64,000 nt of DNA from Deltaproteobacteria bacterium (GTDB lineage Bacteria; Myxococcota; XYA12-FULL-58-9), in the NCBI GenBank assembly GCA_016218825.1, contig JACRCV010000006.1:97864-161863 (forward strand), in the 5' to 3' direction. The stretch's first letter is position 1. Every line of letters begins with the position of its first letter. Under the pieces are notes generated by a model. The model ran no database searches. It was not told the origin of the DNA and saw only the letters and a program-made list of their open reading frames with translations. This document shows positions 43,541-53,018 of the stretch, piece after piece. Both the position numbers and the translations under genes were made by a program.

Positions 43541-45088
43541 CTAGAACGTTGTCGACCACGACAGCGCGGCGCCGTTGTCGAGCGGCAGCAGCACCGCGCT
43601 CCAGCCGCCACCCTTCTGCCCGACGACCTCGGCGGTGGAGGGCGCCGGGTGCCAAAAGAAGTACATGCCGATGCTGACGCCCGCGGCGGCGACCCCCAGC
43701 AAGACGAAGATGTCGCCGAGGATCGCCTTGGTCTTCCCCGAGCCGCGCAGGTCGGCGGCCGTGGTGCTGGTCTGCGCGGTCTTCTTGTACTCGGTGTTGT
43801 CGGCATAGGCGAGGTAGTCGAACAGCGACCCCAGGCCGCCGAGCAGGACGCCGCCACCGGCACCGACCGCGAGCAGCAGGGTCTTGAACTTCTGACAGCT
43901 CATGCCGGCGCACTGGCCGCCGCTGGCGTAGGCGGCGGCGTCGGCCTCGGAGCTCTTGTCGGCGTCTTTGCCGCCGGCTACTTTGCCGCCGCCCCCGAAG
44001 TTCTTCTTGATCAGGTCGCCGATCTCACGGACGTAGATCTCGGGGCGCGAGTCGTAGGAGAACACCTGCGACGCGCTCTTCAACACCGCCGCGTCCTTCA
44101 CGTCGACGAGCACCGAGAGCACCTTGACCCGCTCGCCGTCGAGACGCACCTCGGCGAACAACAGCTCGTCCACCTTCAACAGGTCGCCGAGCTGGCGGAA
44201 CACCACCCCGACCTTGTCGCCGGAGCTCTTGTTGGGCAAAGACGGAAACGCCGCCTCGACCAACGCGTCGTACTCCTCGAAGGTGTCGGTGGCCTTGAGG
44301 GTGGCGGTGTCGGAGGCCTCGACCTGGCCCACCACCTCGATGACCTTGCCCCAGGTCCGGTAGCCTTCGCGCACCAGGCGAACGTAGTGCCGCCCCTCGG
44401 TGACCTTGTCGACGGCCATCGGCGTGATGCCGACGAACTTGCCGTCGACGAAGATCTCGGCGTAGCTCGGGTTCGAGGCCAACGACAAGGTCCCCGGCGG
44501 CCGCTGCGACAAGCGGTTGACGGCGTCTTGAAACACCGCGCGCATGCTGGGGTTGAACACCCGCGGGTCGGCCTCGATGTTGGGATCGAGCGCGATCGCC
44601 TGCGCCAGGCGCTTGGCGCCGGTCTTCTCCTCGCCCCGCAAGATGTGGGTGGCGCCGAGCAGCATCAACACCTCGGCCACCTTCTTGATGTCGGTGACGT
44701 GGGCGCAGTTGCGCTCGAACTTGTTGAGCGCGGTGTTCAGGTGGTCGATCGCGGGGTCGAGGTCGAGGGTCTCGTAGGCGGCGCGGCCCTTCTGGACCTC
44801 TTCCTCGGCCATCTCGAAGGCGCGCTTGGCGCGCTCGGCGGTGTCGCCACCCAAGATCTGCGACAGATCGGCGACGTCATAGCGGTCGTCCTGGGCGAGG
44901 AGCTCGCGCAGGTGATGGGCCACGAAGCCCGCGGCCTTGTCGGAGCCGGCGCCGGCGCCGCGTACCACCACCGCGAGCTGCTTCGCGTACGCCACGCTCG
45001 AAGTGGTAGCAGCCATCAGCGCCAGCGCGCCGGACACGCACAAGAGCGCCGGAAAACGACCACGCAGTCGAGGCGATTCGGTCCTCAA
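43541..45088 (-). CDS. PEGA-domain exported protein with helical repeats (pair B)
   Basis: A 515-residue exported protein with a signal sequence, helical repeat region (~80-185: EEEVQKGRAAYETLDLDPAIDHLNTALNKFE), a PEGA domain at ~190-265 (GTLSLASNPSYAEIFVDGKFVGITPMAVDKVTEGRHYVRLVREGY), a further alpha/beta region, and two hydrophobic helices near the C-terminus (VGAGGGVLLGGLGSLFDYLAY; GDIFVLLGVAAAGVSIGMYF). The longer paralogue of 36501-37676. The start appears to be TTG: an in-frame TAA lies just upstream, and the next Met would remove most of the signal peptide. TTG starts are uncommon here. It is followed by a Cys-rich gene, as in pair A. Confidence 0.78.
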   Translation of the reverse strand: MRTESPRLRGRFPALLCVSGALALMAATTSSVAYAKQLAVVVRGAGAGSDKAAGFVAHHLRELLAQDDRYDVADLSQILGGDTAERAKRAFEMAEEEVQKGRAAYETLDLDPAIDHLNTALNKFERNCAHVTDIKKVAEVLMLLGATHILRGEEKTGAKRLAQAIALDPNIEADPRVFNPSMRAVFQDAVNRLSQRPPGTLSLASNPSYAEIFVDGKFVGITPMAVDKVTEGRHYVRLVREGYRTWGKVIEVVGQVEASDTATLKATDTFEEYDALVEAAFPSLPNKSSGDKVGVVFRQLGDLLKVDELLFAEVRLDGERVKVLSVLVDVKDAAVLKSASQVFSYDSRPEIYVREIGDLIKKNFGGGGKVAGGKDADKSSEADAAAYASGGQCAGMSCQKFKTLLLAVGAGGGVLLGGLGSLFDYLAYADNTEYKKTAQTSTTAADLRGSGKTKAILGDIFVLLGVAAAGVSIGMYFFWHPAPSTAEVVGQKGGGWSAVLLPLDNGAALSWSTTF

Positions 45089-45188
45089 AGCCTGTTAACG
45101 GTAGCATCGGCGGCCTAGCGGTTCAAGAAAACCCCCGGGGCCGCGGCCCGGGCTTTGCGGTGCCGGGCCGGCGTGCGATAAGGCGGGG

Positions 45189-45530
45189 GTGGCGCGGCGT
45201 TCGCGGCGCGCCCCGGTTTTGGGAGTAGTGCCCGTGGTGCGGATCCTCCTCTATCTCGCCTTCGCCTACCTGCTGTGGCGTCTGCTCACCGCGCTGTTCA
45301 AACCGACCGCGGCGCCGCGGAGAAAGCCGGTGATCGAACCGGCCGCGAGCCCCTACGAGGTCTTAGGGGTGGCGAGGACCGCGTCGACGGAAGAGATCCG
45401 CGCCGCCTATCAGCGCCTGGTGCGGCAGTACCACCCGGACAAGGTGGCGGGCATGGGGCCGGAAATCATCGCGGTCGCCGAGGCGCGCACCAAAGAGATC
45501 AACGCCGCGTACGACGCGCTGACGCGCTGA
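45189..45530 (+). CDS. Membrane-anchored DnaJ-domain protein
   Basis: A 113-residue protein: one N-terminal membrane helix (~15-38, [18 protein letters not shown]), a short linker, and a C-terminal J domain ([36 protein letters not shown] ... [11 protein letters not shown]) with the HPD tripeptide that stimulates DnaK. The order, membrane helix then J domain, places the J domain in the cytoplasm to recruit DnaK to the membrane; there is no zinc or client-binding part. GTG start at 45189. It precedes a zinc dehydrogenase and truD on the same strand. Confidence 0.87.
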   Translation: MARRSRRAPVLGVVPVVRILLYLAFAYLLWRLLTALFKPTAAPRRKPVIEPAASPYEVLGVARTASTEEIRAAYQRLVRQYHPDKVAGMGPEIIAVAEARTKEINAAYDALTR

Positions 45531-45547
45531 GCGCCAAGGAGCAGGTC

Positions 45548-46576
45548 ATGCGAGGGCTGATCATCCGCGCCCACGGCGGGGTCGACAGGTTGACCCTCGA
45601 GGAGCTGCCGGAGCGCGAGCCGCAGGCGCACGAAGTCAAGGTGAGGGTGCGCGCGGTCGGCCTGAACCACCTCGACCTCTGGGTGCGGCGCGGCGTTCCC
45701 GGGCATCACTTTCCTCTCCCCCTCGTCCCCGGCAGCGATCCGGCAGGGACCGTGGCGGCCGTGGGCGCCGGCGTTCAGGGTCTCGCGATCGGGACCGAGG
45801 TCGTGGTGGCGCCGGGGCTCAGCTGCGGCGAGTGCCTCCACTGCCGCGCCGGCCGCGAGCACCGCTGCGCCGACTTCGGCATCCTCGGCGAGACCCGGGA
45901 CGGCGGCTGCGCGGAGTACGTCACCGTGCCGGCACAGAACGTGCTGCCCAAGCCGGCGTCGCTGTCTTTCGTCGAAGCGGCGGCGATCGGCATCCCGTTC
46001 CTGACGGCGTGGCACATGCTCGTGGACCGGGCCGAGCTCGCGGCGAAGGAGACCGTGCTCGTCGTCGCCGGCGGCAGCGGCGTCGGCAGCGCCGCGATCC
46101 AGATCGCGCGGCTCTTCGACGCCCGCGTCATCGCCACCGTCGGCAGCGAGGCCAAGGCCAAGGCGGCCAGAGCGCTCGGCGCCGAAGCGGTGCTGAACCA
46201 CAGCACCGACGACGTCGCCAAAGAGGTCAAGCGCCTGACCGAGGGGCGGGGCGTCGATGTCGTCGTCGAGCACGTCGGCGCCGCCACCTGGGCTTCGAGC
46301 CTGCGCGCCCTCGCGTGGCACGGAAGGCTCGTGACCTGCGGCTCGACCACCGGCGACAAGGTGGAGCTGAGCCTGCGGGCGCTGTTCTTCAAGGCGCAGA
46401 GCGTCCTGGGGTCGACGATGGGGAGCCTCGCGGAGATGCGCACCGTGCTCGAGCACGCCGGCGCCAGGCGTTTGCGGCCGATCATCGCCGCGACCTTGCC
46501 GCTCGCCGAGGTCGGCCGCGCCCACGAGCTCCTCGAGTCCCGGGCCGTCTTCGGCCGCGTCGTGCTCGAGCCTTGA
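45548..46576 (+). CDS. Zinc-type medium-chain dehydrogenase/reductase
   Basis: A 342-residue MDR-superfamily oxidoreductase. The N-terminal catalytic domain has the structural zinc tetrad CGECLHCRAGREHRC, a GroES-like fold, and NHLDLWVRRG near the start. The Rossmann part has AGGSGVGSAAIQIARLFDARVIATVG, the NAD(P) loop. The pattern resembles quinone oxidoreductases and zinc alcohol dehydrogenases; the catalytic-zinc cysteine expected near residue 38-40 is not seen (NHLDLW instead), so it is likelier a reductase-type member than a classical alcohol dehydrogenase. AAGGAG six bases before the ATG supports the start. Substrate unknown. Confidence 0.88.
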   Translation: MRGLIIRAHGGVDRLTLEELPEREPQAHEVKVRVRAVGLNHLDLWVRRGVPGHHFPLPLVPGSDPAGTVAAVGAGVQGLAIGTEVVVAPGLSCGECLHCRAGREHRCADFGILGETRDGGCAEYVTVPAQNVLPKPASLSFVEAAAIGIPFLTAWHMLVDRAELAAKETVLVVAGGSGVGSAAIQIARLFDARVIATVGSEAKAKAARALGAEAVLNHSTDDVAKEVKRLTEGRGVDVVVEHVGAATWASSLRALAWHGRLVTCGSTTGDKVELSLRALFFKAQSVLGSTMGSLAEMRTVLEHAGARRLRPIIAATLPLAEVGRAHELLESRAVFGRVVLEP

Positions 46577-46581
46577 TCCCG

Positions 46582-47682
<1,101 letters not shown>

Positions 47683-47698
47683 GCGCCGGCCCGGCTCG

Positions 47699-48559
47699 TC
47701 AGGCCGGGGCCGCGTCCTCGCCGCGGCGCCGGGTGCGGGCGAGGAAGCCGGTGAACGCCAGGATCTTGTGCGCCGGGCGCAGCCGCTCGTGGTCCACGAC
47801 CCACGGCCGAACCCAGGCCTCGACGACCTCGGGCGGGGTGAAGCTCGGGTGGTCGAGGATGGCTCCGGTGAGCTTGTCCACCTGGCGAACCGACGGCAGG
47901 TAGGCGAGCAGGATGCCGCCGGCCTTGAGGGCGCGCGCCGCGCCCGGGAGCGCCAGCCAGGGGTCGGCGAGGTCGAGGACGATGCGGTCGATGCCGGAGA
48001 GCGACGGCAACGCGGCGTGGACGTCGGCGATCCGGACGTCCAACCGCTCCTCGAGGCGGTCGCGCCAGCCGCGGACGTTCTTCTGGGCGCGGTTGGCGAA
48101 CTCGAGGCGCTGCTCGAAGCCGATGATCGTGCCCGCCTGACCGACGGCGCGCAACAACGCCAACGTCAGACCGCCGGAGCCGATGCCGGCCTCGACCACC
48201 ACCGCGCCCGGGAAGATGTCGGCCCATTGGACGATGTAGGCGGCGTCCTTCGGGGTGATGATCTGCGCCGCGCGCGGCATCAGCAGGATGTACTCCTCGA
48301 GGGTCGGGCGCAGGATGCTCACCTCTTTGCCCTTGGAGGTCTTCAAGCGCCGGCCCGGCGGGAGGCCGATGATGTCCTTGCACTGCACGTTGCCGGCGTT
48401 CATGTGCAGCGCGTCGCCCTCGACCAGGCAGGTCAGGCGCTTGCGGCCGCGCTCGTCGGTGAGCACCACGAGCTCGCCGGCCGCGAGGGGAAGGTCGGCG
48501 CGCGGCCCCGGCTGGGACCGGCTCATCGGCGTCGCCGGATCTTCTCGCAAAGACGACAT
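47699..48559 (-). CDS. trmI: tRNA (adenine-58-N1)-methyltransferase, TrmI type
   Basis: A 286-residue methyltransferase. The N-terminal beta domain (LAAGELVVLTDERGRKRLTCLVEGDAL) precedes the TrmI-type stretch LLMPRAAQIITPKDAAYIV and the SAM-binding motif I VVVEAGIGSGGLTLAL. Motif IV reads IVLDLADPW, and LLAYLPSVRQVDKL follows. TrmI makes m1A58 in the T-loop, important for tRNA stability at high temperature. The start is uncertain: ATG at 48559 or in-frame ATG at 48526; neither has a good ribosome binding site. It converges on truD, so two tRNA-modifying enzymes end next to each other. Confidence 0.9.
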   Translation of the reverse strand: MSSLREDPATPMSRSQPGPRADLPLAAGELVVLTDERGRKRLTCLVEGDALHMNAGNVQCKDIIGLPPGRRLKTSKGKEVSILRPTLEEYILLMPRAAQIITPKDAAYIVQWADIFPGAVVVEAGIGSGGLTLALLRAVGQAGTIIGFEQRLEFANRAQKNVRGWRDRLEERLDVRIADVHAALPSLSGIDRIVLDLADPWLALPGAARALKAGGILLAYLPSVRQVDKLTGAILDHPSFTPPEVVEAWVRPWVVDHERLRPAHKILAFTGFLARTRRRGEDAAPA

Positions 48560-48652
48560 GCGTCGCGGCTCATACCAGCGTCGCACCCGAGACGCTAGGC
48601 GGCGCCCGGGGGCCTGCGATACGATGACACCCATGCAGCGCTGGAGGCGGCG

Positions 48653-48967
48653 GTGACCGGCGACAAGCCCAAGCTCAAGGCGGGCACCAATCCACTCGCC
48701 GACGTCGACGACGGCCTGACGAAGGGCTACCAGCGGCCGTCGAAGGACTTGATCTACGAGTCGATCATGCGCGGCGGCGGCGAGCCCTTCGGCCAGCCCT
48801 ACGACGCCGGGGTCTCGAGCCTGACCGACAAGATCGTCAAGCTCTTCAAGCAGAAGAGCTTCTTCGGCTTCGAGACCTTCGAGAAGCCGCGGCGCCGCCG
48901 GCGGAAGAACAAGTTCACCCGCTACGGCGCGGCGCCGTTCACCGGCCGGTACGGCAAGAAGACCTAG
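48653..48967 (+). CDS. Small basic protein of unknown function
   Basis: A 104-residue protein I do not recognise. It is rich in Lys and Arg, with RRRRRKNKF near the C-terminus and no signal or membrane helix. The middle (LIYESIMRGGGEPFGQPYDAG and the following helix LTDKIVKLFKQKSFFGFETFEK) looks structured. Start: GTG with GGAGG five bases before it, strong support. It is divergent from the trmI-type gene with a 93-base space; its 3' end overlaps the convergent gene by four bases. A nucleic-acid-associated role is possible because of charge, but unproven. Confidence 0.65.
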   Translation: MTGDKPKLKAGTNPLADVDDGLTKGYQRPSKDLIYESIMRGGGEPFGQPYDAGVSSLTDKIVKLFKQKSFFGFETFEKPRRRRRKNKFTRYGAAPFTGRYGKKT

Positions 48968-50190
48968 CGGCCGCGCCGGCCGCGCTTCTTCGGCTTCGAC
49001 GGCTTCTTGGGGGCGGCGGGCGCTTTCGCGACCTCGACCGGGAAGCCCCACTCCCTCTCCCAGGCGCCGCCGTCGGCGTCTTCCTGGCCGCCGCAGATGT
49101 TGACCATGTCGTTGAAGCCCATCGGCTGCGGGGCGCGGCCGTCCGGCAGCGTCAGGTTGACGACGTGCACCTCTTTGTCGGTGACCTTGGGGCAGAAGAC
49201 AGAGATCGGCAGCCGCCAGCGCACCTCGCCGTATTCGTAGGGCTCGAGGTTCTCCTTGACCCACGCCGCGCCGAAGCCCGCGCCCATATTCTTTACGAGG
49301 TTCGCCATCTCGTCGGCCTGCGCCACCCACTTGACCTGGCTCGCCTCCAGGTGGCCCTCGGCGAGGACGCGCTTCGCCTGCGCTTCGTTGACCGCTTCGA
49401 CTTTGTACCGCAGGGGCTGGGCGTGGCTTGCGGCGCCCTTCCTGTCGAGGATCCGCATCCAGCCGACGATCGCGGTCTTGGAGAAGGAGTATTCAAACTC
49501 GTCGATCTTGTCGAAGCTCTTCGGGGTCGGCATCGGCTCCGGGTGCTGCTCGGCCTCGGCGCGCTTGGCGGCGAAGCCGGGGGAGTCCTTCTTCTCCCGG
49601 AAGATCTGCGCGGTCAGCGACTTCGGCCCGTGGGTCGCGTACTCGATCGGCAGCACGTAGGTGAGCTTGGTGCCGAGCTTGAACGACAGCACGCCGCAAA
49701 GCTTGCCGTCGGGGCCGAACACCCCGGCGCCGGTGGCGATGTCGGGGGTGTCGAAGTCGGTCTCGAGGTAGGCGCGACCTTCGTGGTTGCGCCAGGCCTT
49801 GAACACCGCGGTCTTCAGCGACGCCTTGCCCTGCGGATCGAAGACCTGGGCGGTGAGCGCGGCGCCCTCGGCGAGCGCGGCGCTGTCGGCGAACGCCGGC
49901 TTCTGCAGGCCGCCGGTCTCGATGTACAACACCGCGAGGTTCAGATCGGCGCTGCGGCTGGTCACGCGGGCGCGATGGCCTTTCGCGGCGCCGTCCAACA
50001 CCGAGGTGTCCTCGACCCCTTTGACGATCGCCCCCTGGGTCAGCACGTGTTGGTCGGTCAGGACCACGCCGCCGGCGTACTTGAAGCCGTCGGTGACCTG
50101 CACGTCCCCGAGGGTGGCCGCCTCTTCGGGCGTCTTCGCCCCGTCGCACGCCGCGAGCATCACCACCGCGAAGCACAGACCACGTCGCAT
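48964..50190 (-). CDS. Lipoprotein with degenerate trypsin-like (S1C) domain
   Basis: A 408-residue lipoprotein (lipobox LAAC, C15). Residues ~35-185 have the pattern of a DegP-type trypsin fold: GGVVLTDQHVLTQG aligns with the catalytic histidine block (H48), SADLNLAVLYIE with the aspartate block (D82), but the GNSGGP serine block is replaced by DIATGAGVFG, removing the nucleophile. It is therefore probably a pseudoprotease that binds without cutting. The rest of the chain has beta strands and ends in a Lys/Arg/Pro-rich tail. The start ATG at 50190 has GGGGG six bases upstream. The gene is divergent from the glycosyltransferase gene. Confidence 0.76.
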   Translation of the reverse strand: MRRGLCFAVVMLAACDGAKTPEEAATLGDVQVTDGFKYAGGVVLTDQHVLTQGAIVKGVEDTSVLDGAAKGHRARVTSRSADLNLAVLYIETGGLQKPAFADSAALAEGAALTAQVFDPQGKASLKTAVFKAWRNHEGRAYLETDFDTPDIATGAGVFGPDGKLCGVLSFKLGTKLTYVLPIEYATHGPKSLTAQIFREKKDSPGFAAKRAEAEQHPEPMPTPKSFDKIDEFEYSFSKTAIVGWMRILDRKGAASHAQPLRYKVEAVNEAQAKRVLAEGHLEASQVKWVAQADEMANLVKNMGAGFGAAWVKENLEPYEYGEVRWRLPISVFCPKVTDKEVHVVNLTLPDGRAPQPMGFNDMVNICGGQEDADGGAWEREWGFPVEVAKAPAAPKKPSKPKKRGRRGR

Positions 50191-50356
50191 CGGATACCCC
50201 CACTCGAGGAACATCAGTGTTCAGGCGCAAACCTACCGCCCTCCCTCCGGGCCGGCAAGCGCCGGCGCCGGCGTCTTGTCGGCGCCAACCATTTGTGCCA
50301 GAGAGCGAACGACGCAGCCCGCGCCGCGCGGTGCCAACCCACCCCTCTTTACACCG

Positions 50357-51958
50357 ATGAGCCGCCTCGATCCCTATCTCTGCGCCGCGCCCGCGGCGCT
50401 CGTGGCGGCCGTCGTGCTCGCCCCCTTCGTCGACAAGGCGTTCACCATCGACGACGCCACCTTCTTGTTCCAGGCCGAGCACGTGCTCTCCGATCCGCTC
50501 CACCCGACCGCGTTCGACATGGTCTACCAGGGCGAGGCGGTGCGGCTGTCGAGCCGGCTGGTGTCCGGGCCGGTGATGGCGTTCTTGCTCGTCCCCGCGG
50601 TGCAGGCCGGTGGCGCCGAGTGGCTGGCGCACCTGGTGCAGCTCCTGCTCCTGTGGGCGGGGCTCGTCGCGACCGCGGGGGTGGCGCTGCGGCTCGGGCT
50701 GTCGCGCCCGCAGGCGGCCATTGCTGCCGGGCTCGTCGTCGCGTCGCCACCGGTGGCCGCGATGACCATGACCGCGATGCCGGACACGCCGGCGATGGCC
50801 CTGGCGGCGCTCGCGATCGAGCGGCTGCTGGCGTTCAAGAGCGAACGGCGTCTGCACCAGGCGGTCGCGGCGGCGGGCTTCCTGGCGCTCGCCACCCTGG
50901 CGCGGCCGCACGCGAGCCTGCTCATCGGCGTCGCGTGGCTGTGGCTGCTCGACGCCGAGGTCTTCGCGGGTCCGTGCTGGCGTTGGCCGCGCGGTTTGTG
51001 CCGCGCGCCGATGCTACCGGTCGTGGGGGCGGTGGCGTTGTTGGTGCTCGTCAACGTGGTGACCAGAGATCCGGAACACGGCCGGCACCTGGCCGGGGCG
51101 ACCCTGGCGCGGATGCACCGCGGGCCGGCGTTCTTCTTCCACCTCGCGAGCGTGCCGCTCGGTTGGACCCTCAGCTTCCCGTTGGCGCTGGCGTACGTCG
51201 GGCTGCACGCGCCGCGCCTGGCAAGACAATGGCGCCAGCTCATCCCGGTCACGGTCGGGGCGGCGCTGGCGCTCGCGACGCCGTGGTCGGCGTTCTTCTA
51301 CGTGGTGTTGCCCGCCGCGGTCCTCGGCGCTGTGGCCCTCTTCGACATCGTCGTCGAGGGCTACCGCCGCCGCGATCAGGCGCAGCTCGTGATGGGCCTG
51401 TGGCTGCTGATCGCGGTGCCGACCGCGATGTATGACCACCTGCCGGTGAAGTACCTGGTGCCGGCGGCGCCGGCGATGGCGATTCTACTGGCGCGCCACG
51501 GCGCCTCGCTTGGCACTCGGGTGCGCGCCCTCCTGGCGAGCGCGGCGCTGGTCGTGGGCCTCGTCGTCGGTGTGCTCGTCAACCTCGCGGATCAGGAGCT
51601 CGCCGAGATTGGCCGTCGCGGTGGCGCGGTCGTCGCCGAAGAGGTGGCGCGCGGCGAGACCGTGTGGATGGACGGCGGCTGGGGCTTTCAATGGTACGCG
51701 ATGCGGGCCGGGGCCCGAGCGCTCGCGACCACGCCGCCGCTGCCGCAACCGGGCGACGTCGTGGTCAGCGGGCCGCAAGGCGGGCGGTTGCAGGGCTTGC
51801 CGCGGCGCAGTCTTGAGCGCCAGGAGATCTTCGATCGTCCGGGCGGGCGGGTGCTCGGGGCCGGCGCCGGCTTCTACTCCGATACCTTTGGTTTCTTGCC
51901 GTGGTCGTACGGCACAGGCGAGATCGGGCGCATCGAGGTGTGGAGGATCGAGCCGTAG
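50357..51958 (+). CDS. GT-C-fold membrane glycosyltransferase (GT39/ArnT-like)
   Basis: A 533-residue integral membrane protein with about 11 predicted helices. The first loop has FTIDDATFLFQAEHVL, the D-D pair of GT-C glycosyltransferases (PMT/ArnT family) that use polyprenyl-phosphate sugars, then a long C-terminal soluble part. Members add a sugar to lipid A, proteins or glycans on the outer face of the membrane; the acceptor is not readable here. It starts a plus-strand run with an epimerase, a GT2-like protein and a FecR lipoprotein, consistent with making a surface glycan. Confidence 0.84.
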   Translation: MSRLDPYLCAAPAALVAAVVLAPFVDKAFTIDDATFLFQAEHVLSDPLHPTAFDMVYQGEAVRLSSRLVSGPVMAFLLVPAVQAGGAEWLAHLVQLLLLWAGLVATAGVALRLGLSRPQAAIAAGLVVASPPVAAMTMTAMPDTPAMALAALAIERLLAFKSERRLHQAVAAAGFLALATLARPHASLLIGVAWLWLLDAEVFAGPCWRWPRGLCRAPMLPVVGAVALLVLVNVVTRDPEHGRHLAGATLARMHRGPAFFFHLASVPLGWTLSFPLALAYVGLHAPRLARQWRQLIPVTVGAALALATPWSAFFYVVLPAAVLGAVALFDIVVEGYRRRDQAQLVMGLWLLIAVPTAMYDHLPVKYLVPAAPAMAILLARHGASLGTRVRALLASAALVVGLVVGVLVNLADQELAEIGRRGGAVVAEEVARGETVWMDGGWGFQWYAMRAGARALATTPPLPQPGDVVVSGPQGGRLQGLPRRSLERQEIFDRPGGRVLGAGAGFYSDTFGFLPWSYGTGEIGRIEVWRIEP

Positions 51959-52026
51959 GCCCGCGAGCTTGTGAGGTCGGTGGAGTTGTGGTTTGAGTGC
52001 GCCGCCGTTGCTGGCCGAGGTGAGAC

Positions 52027-52992
52027 ATGCTCGAGGCATTCAACAACGCGTCGATCCTGGTGACCGGTGGCGCCGGCTTCGTCGGCTCGAACCTGGTCGA
52101 TTTCCTGCTGGCGCAGGGCGCCAAGGTGCGGGTGCTCGACGACCTCTACACCGGTCGCCTCGAGCAGCTCCCGAAGCACGCCAACCTCGACTTCGTGCAG
52201 GGCAGCGTCACCGACGAGCCGTTGATCGCCAAGCTCATCCCGGACGCCGACTACGTCTTCCACCTCGCGGCCCGCAACATCATCGTGTCGATGAAAGATC
52301 CGCGCAACGACTTCGAGGTCAACGTCGGCGGCACGCTGCGGCTGCTGCTCGCGGCGCGCGACGCCAAGCGCCTGAAGCGCATCGTCTACACCTCGACCTC
52401 GTCGGTGTACGGCAACCCGCGCTACCTGCCGATCAACGAGGACGACGAGCTCAACGTGCTGTCGCCCTACTCGGTCTCCAAGCTGTCGGCGGAGCACTAC
52501 TTCGTGTCGTTCTTCGAGAGCTACGGTGTGCCGTTCACCACGGTGCGCTACTCCAACGTCTACGGCATCAACCAATCGGTGACCAACCCGTACTGCGGCG
52601 TGGTCTCGAAGTTCATGGCCTCGGCGTCGAAGGGCGAGCCGATCCAGATCCACGGCGACGGCAAGCAGACCCGCGACTTCACCTTCGTCAAGGACGCCGT
52701 CGAGGCCACCGCGATGGTGGCCGTCTGCCGGCGCGCCGAGGGCGAGGTCTTCAACATCGGCACCGGCATCGAGACCTCGATCAACGACTTGGCGGCGAAG
52801 ATCGGCGAGGCGCTCGGCCGGCCGAACGCGCCGCTCGCCTACATCGATCGGCGCGACATCGACAACATCCGCCGCCGCGTCGTCAACATCGAGAAGCTGC
52901 GCCGCCGGGTGCGCTGGGTGCCGCGCTACACCCTCGAGCACGGCCTGAAGGCGACCCGCGACTGGATCGCGACTCAGAAGCACCCGAGCTGA
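52027..52992 (+). CDS. NAD-dependent sugar-nucleotide epimerase/dehydratase (extended SDR)
   Basis: A 321-residue extended short-chain dehydrogenase. The NAD loop TGGAGFVGS lies at 13-21, the catalytic YSVSK (Y and K) at ~148-152, with the upstream Ser in STSSVYG. The pattern DDLYTGRLEQL and RYSNVYGINQSV is close to UDP-glucose 4-epimerase and UDP-GlcNAc epimerases of the WbpP type; the substrate is not determined. GAGGTGAGAC precedes the ATG, a good ribosome binding site. It sits between the membrane glycosyltransferase and a GT2-like gene, so it probably supplies the sugar nucleotide for that pathway. Confidence 0.92.
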   Translation: MLEAFNNASILVTGGAGFVGSNLVDFLLAQGAKVRVLDDLYTGRLEQLPKHANLDFVQGSVTDEPLIAKLIPDADYVFHLAARNIIVSMKDPRNDFEVNVGGTLRLLLAARDAKRLKRIVYTSTSSVYGNPRYLPINEDDELNVLSPYSVSKLSAEHYFVSFFESYGVPFTTVRYSNVYGINQSVTNPYCGVVSKFMASASKGEPIQIHGDGKQTRDFTFVKDAVEATAMVAVCRRAEGEVFNIGTGIETSINDLAAKIGEALGRPNAPLAYIDRRDIDNIRRRVVNIEKLRRRVRWVPRYTLEHGLKATRDWIATQKHPS

Positions 52993-53018
52993 GCGCCGCG
53001 ACCTCTTTCACGATTCCG

